Source: an uncultured Ectothiorhodospiraceae bacterium
GTDB lineage: Bacteria; Pseudomonadota; Gammaproteobacteria; UBA6429; Thiohalophilaceae
Assembly: GCA_947258695.1 (NCBI GenBank)
Contig: CAMYJG010000013.1
Span: forward strand, 1-62,626
Length of the DNA stretch: 62,626 nt
Reading direction: 5' to 3'
In this document: piece by piece, positions 36,259 to 45,338 of the stretch
Layout: every line of letters starts with the position of its first letter
How positions within the stretch are numbered: the stretch's first letter is position 1
The notes under the pieces: model-generated
Database searches by the model: none
The model's input: the letters and a program-made list of their open reading frames with translations, nothing else
Told to the model about the DNA's origin: nothing
Position numbers and translations under genes: made by a program

Positions 36259-37647
36259 ATGAAGGGTTCAACAATTTTAGTCGTTGAAGATGATCAAGCG
36301 TTAGCTGAAGCGCTACAAGATACATTGTCTACAGCTGGTTATGATGTGGTTATGGCTGAAAATGGAAAAGTAGCTTTAGCTCACCTTGAAACAACAGTAG
36401 TTGATTTGGTCGTTAGTGATATTAATATGCCTCAAATGAGTGGTGATGTCTTACTGAAACGCGTTAAAACACTTTATCCGGATATTCCGGTTATGCTGAT
36501 GACGGCATACGGTACGATTGAACAAGCAGTAGATGCGATGCGTGACGGTGCTGTTGATTACATGGTCAAACCATTTGAAGCTGAAGTGCTAATTAATATG
36601 GTAAGCCGTTATGTTGGTGAGTCAGGTGAAGAGACTGACATGGTTGCCGTTGATAGTTCATCAAGTGAATTAGCCATTATGGCTAAACGTGTTGCTGACA
36701 GTGATGCTTCAATTCTGATTACAGGTGAAAGTGGTACGGGTAAAGAAGTGTTAGCGCAATTTATTCATAAAAATTCACCGCGATTAGAACAGCCTTTTGT
36801 TGCCATTAATTGTGCCGCAATTCCTGAAAACATGTTGGAAGCCACTTTATTTGGTTATGAAAAAGGTGCCTATACCGGTGCTTACAAGGCAAGCCCAGGT
36901 AAGTTCGAACAAGCGCAGGGAGGAACAATCTTACTTGATGAAATATCTGAAATGGATATTGGTTTACAAGCGAAATTATTACGTGTGTTGCAAGAGAAGC
37001 AGGTTGAACGTTTGGGCAGTAGTAACATTATTGAGCTGGATGTACGTGTGTTAGCCACTTCTAACCGTAATATGCAGGATGTAGTGGCTGAGGGCAAATT
37101 CCGTGAAGATTTATACTATCGATTAAATGTATTCCCACTGCATTTGTTGCCACTAAGTGAACGTAGTGATGACATTATTCCTTTAGCTAAAAGATTATTT
37201 GAAAAGCATGCGATGAGCTCGCATCGCGCGATACCAGAAATTACCGAAGCTGCGGCGAATAAATTACTTTCGTATAGCTGGCCGGGAAATGTGCGTGAAC
37301 TGGATAATGTTGTGCAGCGGGCTCTGATTCTTCAACCTGGTGATCAAGTGATGGAGAATGATATTCATTTTGAAACGGCAAGACGAGAAAAAGATAAGGT
37401 TAAAGGAGCTACAGAGTCTATTACAGCTGAGGCTGAAGACACCAGTGCTGAGTCATTAACCGGTGATCTTAAGCAGCGGGAATGGAACTTGATCCTGGGT
37501 GCCATTAAATCTGCAAAAGGCAGTCGAAAGATGACAGCAGAGAAGCTTGGTATAAGCGAACGAACACTCAGGTACAAATTAGCACGTATGCGTGATGCCG
37601 GAATCACGGTACCGGATGCATCTGGTTCATCTGCATCGACAGGGTAA
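36259..37647 (+). CDS. fleR: Flagellar response regulator FleR/FlrC
   Basis: 462 residues. Receiver domain with D54 (SDINMPQM), T82 and K104. AAA+ domain with Walker A GESGTGKE (156-163) and the sigma-54 loop as GAYTGA (203-208), a tyrosine variant of GAFTGA. Fis-type C-terminal helix-turn-helix (MTAEKLGISERTLRYKLARM). Phosphorylated FleR activates sigma-54 promoters of rod, hook and basal-body operons. It forms an operon with fleS. Confidence 0.92.
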   Translation: MKGSTILVVEDDQALAEALQDTLSTAGYDVVMAENGKVALAHLETTVVDLVVSDINMPQMSGDVLLKRVKTLYPDIPVMLMTAYGTIEQAVDAMRDGAVDYMVKPFEAEVLINMVSRYVGESGEETDMVAVDSSSSELAIMAKRVADSDASILITGESGTGKEVLAQFIHKNSPRLEQPFVAINCAAIPENMLEATLFGYEKGAYTGAYKASPGKFEQAQGGTILLDEISEMDIGLQAKLLRVLQEKQVERLGSSNIIELDVRVLATSNRNMQDVVAEGKFREDLYYRLNVFPLHLLPLSERSDDIIPLAKRLFEKHAMSSHRAIPEITEAAANKLLSYSWPGNVRELDNVVQRALILQPGDQVMENDIHFETARREKDKVKGATESITAEAEDTSAESLTGDLKQREWNLILGAIKSAKGSRKMTAEKLGISERTLRYKLARMRDAGITVPDASGSSASTG

Positions 37648-37721
37648 TCATCATGCTGTATGGCGCGAAATCTGCATACAGTCATAACAAGAGAAAAAAA
37701 CAGCAGTGATTGACAATTTAT

Positions 37722-37736
37722 TGGCACTCAACCTGG
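37722..37736 (+). promoter_or_regulatory. Sigma-54-like promoter upstream of fliE
   Basis: TGGCAC-TCAAC-CTGG has a perfect -24 element and a weak -12 (GG where GC is expected). It ends 21 bp before the fliE ATG, fitting a start of the fliEFGHIJ operon. Confidence 0.5.
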
Positions 37737-37757
37737 TATTTCTAGAAGGTAAATATT

Positions 37758-38081
37758 ATGAATAACACTATTAGTCCTGATACTTTATTAGCGCAAATGC
37801 GAGCAATGGCAGCACAAGCGCAAGGAAAGACAGAGGAAACAATTAGTGCGACAGGCCAATCTGAATTTTCGGATATTCTTAAACAATCCGTTGATAAGGT
37901 CAATGAAACCCAGGCAGATTCAAAACGATTACAGGAAGCGTTTCAGTCTGGTGATCCAAATGTACAGGTATCTGAAGTCATGGTGGCAATGCAAAAATCT
38001 AATGTTTCGTTTCAGGCTATGTTACAGGTAAGAAATAAACTGGTTAGTGCTTACCAGGAAATTATGAATATGCAAATTTAA
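37758..38081 (+). CDS. fliE: MS-ring/rod junction protein FliE
   Basis: 107 residues, normal length. The C-terminal region VSEVMVAMQKSNVSFQAMLQ with RNKLVSAYQEIMNMQI is the FliE signature. It links the FliF ring to the FlgB rod. First gene of fliEFGHIJ, 47 bp before fliF. Confidence 0.92.
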   Translation: MNNTISPDTLLAQMRAMAAQAQGKTEETISATGQSEFSDILKQSVDKVNETQADSKRLQEAFQSGDPNVQVSEVMVAMQKSNVSFQAMLQVRNKLVSAYQEIMNMQI

Positions 38082-38127
38082 TATTATTATTTAATCAGTA
38101 ACTTATAAATTTCAACGTGAGAAAAAT

Positions 38128-39753
38128 ATGGACTTAGTAAAAGCTGAAAATGTTAGCGTTCCTTTCCAGGGAATGTCGACATTGCCAATTTTACGGCAAT
38201 TGGGCTTATTAATTGGGCTGGCTGCAAGTATTGCCTTAGGTGTCGCCATTGTTTTGTGGATGCAAACACCCAACTATACCCGGCTGCCGGGTCAGTTGTC
38301 GGGGCAAACCCTGAATGATGTGATCACTGTTCTGGAACGTAACAATATTCGCTATAACGTGGATCCTGGCACAGGTTCAGTGATGGTAGATTCGGCTAAA
38401 GTCAATGAAGCCAAGTTAAAGTTAGCATCTGAAAACCTTAGTCTCACGACAGGTCATGGCTTTGAGATGATTGAAAAAGATCAGGGTTTTGGCACCAGTT
38501 CATTTTTACAAAAAGCACGTTATAAGCGAGCTCTTGAAGGTGAATTAGCACGTACAATAACTTCTATGCGCTCTATTCAGACTGCACGAGTACACTTAGC
38601 ATTACCAAAAGATTCTGCTTTTATTCGCAACAAACGTGAAGCATCGGCTTCGGTCTTTGTAAATATGGTACCGGGTCATAGCATAGAGAAAAATCAGATT
38701 GCGGCAATTACCAACCTGGTTGCATCAAGTATATCCAGCCTGAAAACCAGCCAGGTAACCATTGTTGATGACAAAGGAAAATTACTTTCTAATGCTGAGT
38801 CAGCTGAAATGATGGGATTAACAACATCACAGTTAGACTATACGAGAAATATCGAGAAAACATATGCTGCAAGAATTGAACGTATGTTAAACCCTATTGT
38901 CGGCTTAGGGAATGTACGGGCGCAAGTGACTGCGGAAGTTGACTTTACCCAAACAGAATCTACCCAGGAAACGTTTAATCCAGATTTGCCCGCGGTGCGC
39001 AGTGAACAAAGCAGTGAAGAGCAATCGCAAGGCGCTAGCCAGGGTGGAATCCCCGGTGCATTAACAAATCAACCACCAGCAAATGCAGCGGCTCCTCAAC
39101 AGGCGAATCAACAAGCGGCAGCCACCACACAACAAGGTTCAAACCGAACAAGCCGTCGAAGTACTAAAAACTATGAGCTGGATAAAACCATTAGTCATAC
39201 CCGAAACCGTGCTGGCTCAGTTAAACGGTTATCTGTCGCCGTGGTATTGAATAACAAAATGGCGGGTAAAACTGAAGGTGGTAAGGCAGGAGCATCTCTT
39301 CCTTACACACAACAGGAACTGGAACGTATAACGACTTTGGTTCGCGAAACCGTTGGTTTTAATAATTTACGAGGTGACTCGGTTAACGTAACTAATGTTC
39401 CTTTTTCTAAAGTTGAAATTGAACCCTTACCTGAAGAAGCAATTTATGAGCAGGCATGGGTCTGGGATGTGGTTAAGCAGGTTTTAGGTGGGCTGGCAGT
39501 GTTATTTATGATATTTGGCATATTAAAACCCGTCATGAAAAATCTGGCAGTTGCGCCACCAGTCACAAAAATTATTTCCGAAAATGGTGAAGAACTCGAT
39601 GAAGATCAGCTAAGCTTAAGTGGTCCTGATGAGAAACAGCGTCAGGCACAACTGGCTAGTTACGAAGAAAATCTGCAATTAGCTCAATCACTGGCTGCAC
39701 AAGAACCTAAACGGGTTGTGCAGGTAGTTAAAAACTGGATGGAAGAAAAATAA
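38128..39753 (+). CDS. fliF: Flagellar MS-ring protein FliF
   Basis: 541 residues. Membrane helix at about 26-46 and a second near 445-467. Ring-building motifs follow the first helix (YTRLPGQLSGQTLNDVITVL, ARVHLALPKDSAFIR). A Gln/Ala/Asn-rich periplasmic insert lies at about 290-340, and the cytoplasmic FliG-binding tail ends VVQVVKNWMEEK. It forms the inner-membrane ring that nucleates the flagellum. fliG starts 11 bp later. Confidence 0.94.
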   Translation: MDLVKAENVSVPFQGMSTLPILRQLGLLIGLAASIALGVAIVLWMQTPNYTRLPGQLSGQTLNDVITVLERNNIRYNVDPGTGSVMVDSAKVNEAKLKLASENLSLTTGHGFEMIEKDQGFGTSSFLQKARYKRALEGELARTITSMRSIQTARVHLALPKDSAFIRNKREASASVFVNMVPGHSIEKNQIAAITNLVASSISSLKTSQVTIVDDKGKLLSNAESAEMMGLTTSQLDYTRNIEKTYAARIERMLNPIVGLGNVRAQVTAEVDFTQTESTQETFNPDLPAVRSEQSSEEQSQGASQGGIPGALTNQPPANAAAPQQANQQAAATTQQGSNRTSRRSTKNYELDKTISHTRNRAGSVKRLSVAVVLNNKMAGKTEGGKAGASLPYTQQELERITTLVRETVGFNNLRGDSVNVTNVPFSKVEIEPLPEEAIYEQAWVWDVVKQVLGGLAVLFMIFGILKPVMKNLAVAPPVTKIISENGEELDEDQLSLSGPDEKQRQAQLASYEENLQLAQSLAAQEPKRVVQVVKNWMEEK

Positions 39754-39764
39754 AGTATTAAGTT

Positions 39765-40787
39765 ATGGCTGAAGAAGAAAATAAACCAACATCCTACAGT
39801 GGTCTGGAAAAGGCCGCTATTTTATTGCGTAGTCTTGGCGATCAAGAAGCGGCTGAAGTTTTAAAACTGATGGGCCCAAAAGAAGTGCAAAAAATTGGCG
39901 AAGCTATGGCAGCCATGTCCAATATTAACCGTGAAGCATTAGATGATGTTTTGACAGACTTTCATGAAGAAGTAGGTGATCAAACAGAACTTGGTGTGGG
40001 AAATGAAGATTATTTACGTAGTGTATTAGTGAATGCACTGGGTGAAGATAAAGCGGGTAATATTATTGATCGCATTCTAATGGGGCATAATGCCAAGGGA
40101 CTGGAAACATTAAAATGGATGGAACCACGTGCAATTGCAGAAATTATTCGCTTAGAACACCCACAGATTATATCAATTATTCTTTCTTACCTGGAAAGTG
40201 ATCAAGCGGCCTCGGTATTGCAATCGTTACCTGAAAACATGCGTACCGATGTATTACTACGTGTAGCGACGCTAGATGGAATACAACCCAGCGCCCTCTA
40301 TGAACTTGATGAAATGCTGGAGAAACAGTTTTCGGGTAACACCGATTCAATTAAATCTTCAGGAGTAGGGGGGTTGAAGACAGCGGCTAACATGCTGAAC
40401 TTTATGGATTCATCTTATGAAGCAGCATTAATGGAAGATGTAAAGCAGATCGATGAAGAAATTGGCGATAAAATTCAGGACTTAATGTTTGTCTTTGATA
40501 ACCTGATTGATGTTGATGATCGTGGTATACAATCATTACTACGTGAAGTCTCATCTGAAAATTTAATTGTTGCTCTAAAAGGTGCGGATGAATCTGTCAA
40601 AGAAAAAATACTGAAAAATATGTCAAAACGTGCATCAGAAATGTTACGCGATGATCTTGAAGCCAAGGGCCCGGTCAAGGTTAGTGAAGTTGAAGCAGCA
40701 CAAAAAGAAATATTATCCATCGCCCGTCGTATGGCAGAAACAGGTGAAATTAACCTGGGCGGAAGTGGCACTGATGACTATATCTAA
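39765..40787 (+). CDS. fliG: Flagellar motor switch protein FliG
   Basis: 340 residues. N-terminal FliF-binding domain (LEKAAILLRSLGDQEAAEVL), middle domain with EHPQIISIILSYL (EHPQ motif), and C-terminal torque domain with the charged helix VDDRGIQSLLREV. It couples the stator to rotation and binds FliM, whose gene is not in this window. Its end overlaps the fliH start by 14 bp. Confidence 0.94.
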   Translation: MAEEENKPTSYSGLEKAAILLRSLGDQEAAEVLKLMGPKEVQKIGEAMAAMSNINREALDDVLTDFHEEVGDQTELGVGNEDYLRSVLVNALGEDKAGNIIDRILMGHNAKGLETLKWMEPRAIAEIIRLEHPQIISIILSYLESDQAASVLQSLPENMRTDVLLRVATLDGIQPSALYELDEMLEKQFSGNTDSIKSSGVGGLKTAANMLNFMDSSYEAALMEDVKQIDEEIGDKIQDLMFVFDNLIDVDDRGIQSLLREVSSENLIVALKGADESVKEKILKNMSKRASEMLRDDLEAKGPVKVSEVEAAQKEILSIARRMAETGEINLGGSGTDDYI

Positions 40788-41397
40788 GGCATCTGATAGC
40801 GAGGATTTAACAGCATACGAGCGTTGGGAGTTACCGCATGTTAGTGGTAAAACCGTTTCATCAACTGCAAAAGAATTAGAGACTATTCAAAAACAGGCTT
40901 ATGATGAAGGCTTTGCTTTAGGGCAGAAAGAAGGTTTCGAAACAACTAAGCTTGAACAGGAACAAAATACCGCTGCATTGCGTTCAATTATTGAATTATT
41001 AACTGAACCTTTAAAAGAACTTGATGATGAAGTTGTTCAGCAACTTGCACAATTATCCATGGCCGTAGCAAAACAAGTTGTACGACGTGAATTGCATACA
41101 GAAGAAGGTGAAATAGTTGGTATCGTGCGTGAAGCTATGACGGCATTGCCAGCCAGTACACGTAAGGTTAATTTAAATATTCATCCGGATGATGCAGAGT
41201 TAGTTCGACACGCTTTTTCTTTAAATGATGAAACTGAAAGCGAAGAATTACGCTGGAAAATAACTGAAGACCCAATGCTTAGCCGTGGAGGTTGTAAAAT
41301 TAGCAGTGAAAATTCCAGTATTGATGCAACGGTTGAAGGCCGCTTGAACAGGGTAATCAATACCATGTTAGGTGGTGAGCGCGACTCTGATGAATAA
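40774..41397 (+). CDS. fliH: Flagellar export ATPase regulator FliH
   Basis: 207 residues from the ATG at 40774, with a GGAAG ribosome site about 8 bases upstream inside the end of fliG. The frame is open further upstream only as out-of-frame fliG sequence. [16 protein letters not shown] is the typical G-x-x-x-G region of FliH, and the C-terminal half ([17 protein letters not shown]) resembles the ATP-synthase stalk subunits. It tethers and inhibits FliI at the export gate. It overlaps fliI by 8 bp. Confidence 0.88.
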   Translation: MTISKASDSEDLTAYERWELPHVSGKTVSSTAKELETIQKQAYDEGFALGQKEGFETTKLEQEQNTAALRSIIELLTEPLKELDDEVVQQLAQLSMAVAKQVVRRELHTEEGEIVGIVREAMTALPASTRKVNLNIHPDDAELVRHAFSLNDETESEELRWKITEDPMLSRGGCKISSENSSIDATVEGRLNRVINTMLGGERDSDE

Positions 41398-42799
41398 CCC
41401 ATTGTATTCAATACACTGTAAAACATGGAAAGAACAGTTAGCACAAGTTCAGTCAAGGCTTAACCAGGTCGAACCTGTTGTGGTTGAAGGTCGCTTAAAT
41501 CGAATGGTTGGCTTAACACTGGAAGCGGTTGGTTGCCAGGCAGTAATAGGTTCAAGATGTTTAGTCAAAAGTCAGAATACTAAACCGGTTGAAGCTGAGG
41601 TCGTGGGTTTTTCCGGTGAAAAATTATTTCTTATGCCTACCGGTAATATTCGTGGTATTCATCCAGACGCAACTGTTATTCCAACACAACAAATTTATGA
41701 AGCACAGGTTGGTGATGCTTTATTAGGCCGGGTACTTGACGGACGAGGTATCCCAATTGACGATAAAGGTCCTATAGTAACAAATGAATATCGCGCTTTA
41801 ACAGGTGAGCCAATCAATCCTCTTAATCGGGAACCTATTGATAAACCTCTTGATGTTGGTGTGCGTGCTATTAATAGTTTATTTACGGTTGGACGTGGTC
41901 AACGAATGGGACTGTTTGCCGGAAGTGGTGTGGGTAAAAGTATGTTGCTTGGCATGATGACAAAATATACATCGGCTGATGTTATTGTTGTTGGTTTAAT
42001 TGGTGAACGTGGCCGTGAAGTAAAAGAATTTATAGAAGATATTCTCGGCGATGAAGGAATGCAACGTGCAGTGGTTGTTGCTGTGCCCGCTGATCAACCA
42101 CCTGTAATGCGAATGCATGGTGCATACCAGGCGACCAGTATCGCAGAACACTTTCGTGATGAAGGTAAGGATGTCTTACTGTTAATGGATTCACTGACTC
42201 GTTTTGCACAAGCGCAACGTGAAATTGCTTTAGCGATTGGTGAACCACCAGCAACCAAAGGGTATCCACCTTCTGTTTTTGCACAACTACCACAGTTGGT
42301 AGAGCGAGCTGGTAATGGTAAAAAAGGTGGTGGTTCAATAACTGCATTTTATACTGTATTAACCGAAGGTGATGACCAACAAGATCCTATTGCCGATAGC
42401 GCACGTGCAATTCTTGACGGACATATTGTGTTATCACGAGAGTTAGCAGAAAGCGGACATTACCCAGCTATTGATGTCGAAGCATCAATCAGCCGGGCAA
42501 TGAACGCCGTTGTATCTGATGAGCATTTAGTATCAGCACAAAAATTCCGGCAGATATATTCTGTATACCAGCAAAATAAAGATTTAATTAATGTTGGTGC
42601 ATATGCGGAAGGCACAAGTCCCGAGGTCGATGAGTCAATTCGCTTACATAGCAGTCAGCAGAATTTTTTACGGCAAGACAGGCAACAAGCCGTAAGTTGG
42701 CAAAATAGTCTTGAGCAACTGGCAGACTTATTGCAGCACTCAAAAGTACAAGCTGAAACTGAAGTCGCAACTGAAACAGCTTTAATACCAAATTTTTAA
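41390..42799 (+). CDS. fliI: Flagellum-specific export ATPase FliI
   Basis: 469 residues from the ATG at 41390, which overlaps the fliH stop and gives a typical-length product. An in-frame GTG at 41372 would add six residues. F1-type ATPase: Walker [22 protein letters not shown], Walker [19 protein letters not shown] and [16 protein letters not shown]. It energises protein entry into the flagellar type III gate. fliJ follows after 48 bp. Confidence 0.94.
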   Translation: MNNPLYSIHCKTWKEQLAQVQSRLNQVEPVVVEGRLNRMVGLTLEAVGCQAVIGSRCLVKSQNTKPVEAEVVGFSGEKLFLMPTGNIRGIHPDATVIPTQQIYEAQVGDALLGRVLDGRGIPIDDKGPIVTNEYRALTGEPINPLNREPIDKPLDVGVRAINSLFTVGRGQRMGLFAGSGVGKSMLLGMMTKYTSADVIVVGLIGERGREVKEFIEDILGDEGMQRAVVVAVPADQPPVMRMHGAYQATSIAEHFRDEGKDVLLLMDSLTRFAQAQREIALAIGEPPATKGYPPSVFAQLPQLVERAGNGKKGGGSITAFYTVLTEGDDQQDPIADSARAILDGHIVLSRELAESGHYPAIDVEASISRAMNAVVSDEHLVSAQKFRQIYSVYQQNKDLINVGAYAEGTSPEVDESIRLHSSQQNFLRQDRQQAVSWQNSLEQLADLLQHSKVQAETEVATETALIPNF

Positions 42800-42847
42800 G
42801 CGTCATTTAAATTTAACAATGACTATACATAAAAGGTTCCAAATAAT

Positions 42848-43297
42848 ATGTCCTTAAAACGTTCAGATCGCTTTAAACCAATTCACAATCTAGCGCAAAA
42901 AAATGAAGATATGGCGGCGCAAACACTGGGGAAAATACAGCGCGAATTGTCTGAACACCATTTAAAATTATCTGAACTAATGAAATATTACCAGGATTAT
43001 ACTACTCGCTTTAATGAAAAAGCTGAGCAGGGAATGAGTATTACCCAGGTTCAAAGTTACCAGAAATTTATTTCACAGCTAGAAGTGGCCATCGAAGAGC
43101 AAAAAAAATATATATCACGAGTATCCGAGGCTTGTGACTCAAGTCGAGCTGAATGGACAGTGGAACGGCAAAAAACACAAGTGCTTGAAAAAGTCATAAC
43201 GCGTTATAAAAAACAGGAACAACAAGTATCAAACCGGCAAGAACAACGCCTGTCAGATGAACAAGTCGCTAACCGTTTATGGCATAAGAACAAGTAA
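42848..43297 (+). CDS. fliJ: Flagellar export protein FliJ
   Basis: 149 residues forming one long antiparallel coiled coil, rich in Gln, Glu and Lys, with YTTRFNEKAEQGMSITQVQS in the middle. FliJ sits inside the FliI ring and activates the gate protein FlhA. The position after fliI and the length match the family. Sequence conservation in FliJ is low, so context carries much of the weight. Confidence 0.85.
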   Translation: MSLKRSDRFKPIHNLAQKNEDMAAQTLGKIQRELSEHHLKLSELMKYYQDYTTRFNEKAEQGMSITQVQSYQKFISQLEVAIEEQKKYISRVSEACDSSRAEWTVERQKTQVLEKVITRYKKQEQQVSNRQEQRLSDEQVANRLWHKNK

Positions 43298-43326
43298 ACA
43301 TTACTTAACGCAAACTTGGTAAAGTT

Positions 43327-43341
43327 TGGCACAACCCTTGC
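43327..43341 (+). promoter_or_regulatory. Sigma-54 promoter of fliK
   Basis: TGGCAC-AACCC-TTGC is a perfect -24/-12 element ending 39 bp before the fliK ATG. It makes fliK a separate transcription unit from fliE-J. Confidence 0.85.
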
Positions 43342-43380
43342 AAATTTCATAGTTGGATAGATTTAATATGCGAGGATGTT

Positions 43381-44439
43381 ATGAGTACTTCAATTCAAAT
43401 TACGCCGTCAACAAATACCAATAACGGCCAATTAAAGCTTTCTTCTGCAGAATCAGCAAGTAATACAGCAACATCTGATGATCCAGCTGGGTTTACCGCC
43501 GTTTTTGCCAGCTATACAGAGGCTGAGCCAGCTGTTGCTGAACAGCGCATTGATGAAAACATTAGTGATATTTTAAACCAATTGCTGCCGCAAGAAATGC
43601 TGACTGATGGCAATAATTTGCCGCAAGCGGATGATGCAGTTATGTGGCAGGCATTGTTATTAATGCAACCTGATGAGAATCTAATATCTAACACTCCGGT
43701 GAATGCGCTGCAGGGGGCGGGTTTGTTTGATAGTCAGCATAAGCCTGCATTGAATTCTTCCATGCTAAATCAGAATTTTCTTAATACTTTAACTATGCAG
43801 CCTAAAGAACCGGGAACCTCCATTCCTGCCGGGCTCGCAGCAAATAATATTACAGCGCAACTTGCCGCAGCGCATTTTATTCCAGATAACAACGATGCCT
43901 TGTTAGCTAATGTGAATGAACAATTACTACCTATTCAGGGAACAAACTCTAATTTATCACAAAGCTTGGCTGCTGTTGGCTTAGGTAGTGCAACTCAGGC
44001 TGCGACAACTCAAGCACAAATGGCACCTCTTAACCTGGGGCAAAATGCCTGGGAATCTAATTTAGGCTCACGTTTACAGATGATGGTTGGAAAAAATATC
44101 CAGGCCGCAGAAATTCGACTTGATCCTCCTGAATTAGGCAGTCTGGATATAAAAATAAAAGTTACCAATGATGTTGCTTCCGTCAATATCACTAGTCCAC
44201 ATACACAGGTTCGTGAAGCACTAGAAACTGCAGTTCCAAGATTAAGAGAAATGTTTGAGGAAAGTGGTTTATCGCTAGGTGATGTTAATGTCCGACAAGA
44301 ATCATTTGCGCAGCAGGAGAATAATGCAGATGAAGAAGGTCATATTTCGACAAATAACACCGAAGCAGGTATGGATGAAGAAACTTTAACGGTAACCAGA
44401 CAAATAGTGAGTGATAGTTTGCTTGATACGTATGCCTGA
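43381..44439 (+). CDS. fliK: Hook-length control protein FliK
   Basis: 352 residues. The N-terminal two thirds are low-complexity (Gln, Ala, Asn). The C-terminal domain has the FliK core AAEIRLDPPELGSLDIKIKV and VNITSPHTQVREALETAVPR. It acts as a secreted ruler and switches export specificity at the gate protein FlhB. In relatives fliLMNOPQR-flhB follow directly; here they do not, and a chemotaxis cluster begins instead. Confidence 0.9.
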   Translation: MSTSIQITPSTNTNNGQLKLSSAESASNTATSDDPAGFTAVFASYTEAEPAVAEQRIDENISDILNQLLPQEMLTDGNNLPQADDAVMWQALLLMQPDENLISNTPVNALQGAGLFDSQHKPALNSSMLNQNFLNTLTMQPKEPGTSIPAGLAANNITAQLAAAHFIPDNNDALLANVNEQLLPIQGTNSNLSQSLAAVGLGSATQAATTQAQMAPLNLGQNAWESNLGSRLQMMVGKNIQAAEIRLDPPELGSLDIKIKVTNDVASVNITSPHTQVREALETAVPRLREMFEESGLSLGDVNVRQESFAQQENNADEEGHISTNNTEAGMDEETLTVTRQIVSDSLLDTYA

Positions 44440-44543
44440 ACGTTATCAATTGTTAACAAACATTAACTCTATGATACATAAAAACAAAATATTAAAGCTA
44501 ATTCTCATTTGGACGATTAAATAGAATAGGAAGTAAAAACTGG

Positions 44544-44565
44544 CTTGCATGGATTTTTATGCAAG
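44544..44565. other. Seven-bp-stem hairpin in the fliK-STAS gap
   Basis: CTTGCAT (44544-44550) and ATGCAAG (44559-44565) are perfect arms around eight bases. No T tract follows. It lies about 85 bp before the STAS gene and could be an operator or a leader hairpin. The rest of the 209-bp gap shows no sigma-54 or sigma-28 site. Confidence 0.4.
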
Positions 44566-44648
44566 TAGAAGAAATACTGGGACAAGAATTATGGGATTTT
44601 GGAGTTCAAAAATAATCCGGGAATGATGAATTAGAAGGTGAAGCCTCA

Positions 44649-44930
44649 ATGTCAGATACCACAGTAATTAACTTCGGTGAAGTTCTGGATATTTCATTTG
44701 CAGCAAAATTACACTCTCAACTAAAAGATGATGTAAAAAAAAATAGCACGGTTAAATTTGTTAGCTCTGAATTAAGCCGTATTGATGCAAGCTGTCTGCA
44801 AGTTTTGTCAAGTTTTATGCGCTACGCAAAAGAAAATGAGATTAAGGTTGAATGGGATAACGTCGGGGATGTTATTAAGGAAGCATCACGCTTAACAGGT
44901 TTAACAGAAATTTTAGAGATAAGTAAATAA
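44649..44930 (+). CDS. STAS-domain protein of the chemotaxis cluster
   Basis: 93 residues, a single STAS (anti-sigma-antagonist-like) domain. The key region LSRIDASCLQVLSSFMRYAK holds the serine/threonine-type regulatory helix (D-A-S-C). Small STAS proteins head many che clusters with cheY-cheA-cheW and may act as a phosphorylation-controlled binding partner. The exact target is unknown. It is the first gene of the cheY-cheA-cheW set, 30 bp before cheY. Confidence 0.8.
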   Translation: MSDTTVINFGEVLDISFAAKLHSQLKDDVKKNSTVKFVSSELSRIDASCLQVLSSFMRYAKENEIKVEWDNVGDVIKEASRLTGLTEILEISK

Positions 44931-44960
44931 CGATCTGAGATAAGTTAGGAGATTTTTTAA

Positions 44961-45320
44961 ATGGCGAAAATATTAGCAGTAGACGATTCTGCTTCAATGC
45001 GACAAATGGTGTCTTTCACTCTAAAAGGTGCAGGACATGAAGTTGTTGAAGCAATTGATGGTGTTGATGCTTTAGCAAAGGCTAAAGGCGCTAAATTCGA
45101 TCTTGTTGTTTCAGATGTGAATATGCCAAATATGGATGGCATAACATTAATTAAAGAATTAAGAACGTTACCTGATTTTAAATTTACACCGATGCTGATG
45201 TTAACAACAGAAAGCACCGGAGATAAAAAACAACAAGGTAAAGCCGCCGGTGCAACGGGTTGGATCGTAAAACCATTTAATCCGGATCAATTGTTAGCAA
45301 CGATTGGAAAAGTTCTCTAA
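44961..45320 (+). CDS. cheY: Chemotaxis response regulator CheY
   Basis: 119 residues, single receiver domain. Residues seen: acidic pair D8/D9, phospho-acceptor D52 in VSDVNMPNMDG, switch Thr in MLTTES, and K104 in IVKPF. It carries the signal from CheA to its target, normally the flagellar switch. No cheZ phosphatase gene is present nearby. An AGGAGA ribosome site precedes the ATG. Confidence 0.9.
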   Translation: MAKILAVDDSASMRQMVSFTLKGAGHEVVEAIDGVDALAKAKGAKFDLVVSDVNMPNMDGITLIKELRTLPDFKFTPMLMLTTESTGDKKQQGKAAGATGWIVKPFNPDQLLATIGKVL

Positions 45321-45338
45321 TAACAGGGTTAAAGAATC

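Noticed and set aside
40630-40773. Upstream extension of fliH
   Set aside because: The extension is fliG read in another frame; the ATG at 40774 has a proper ribosome site and matches FliH length.
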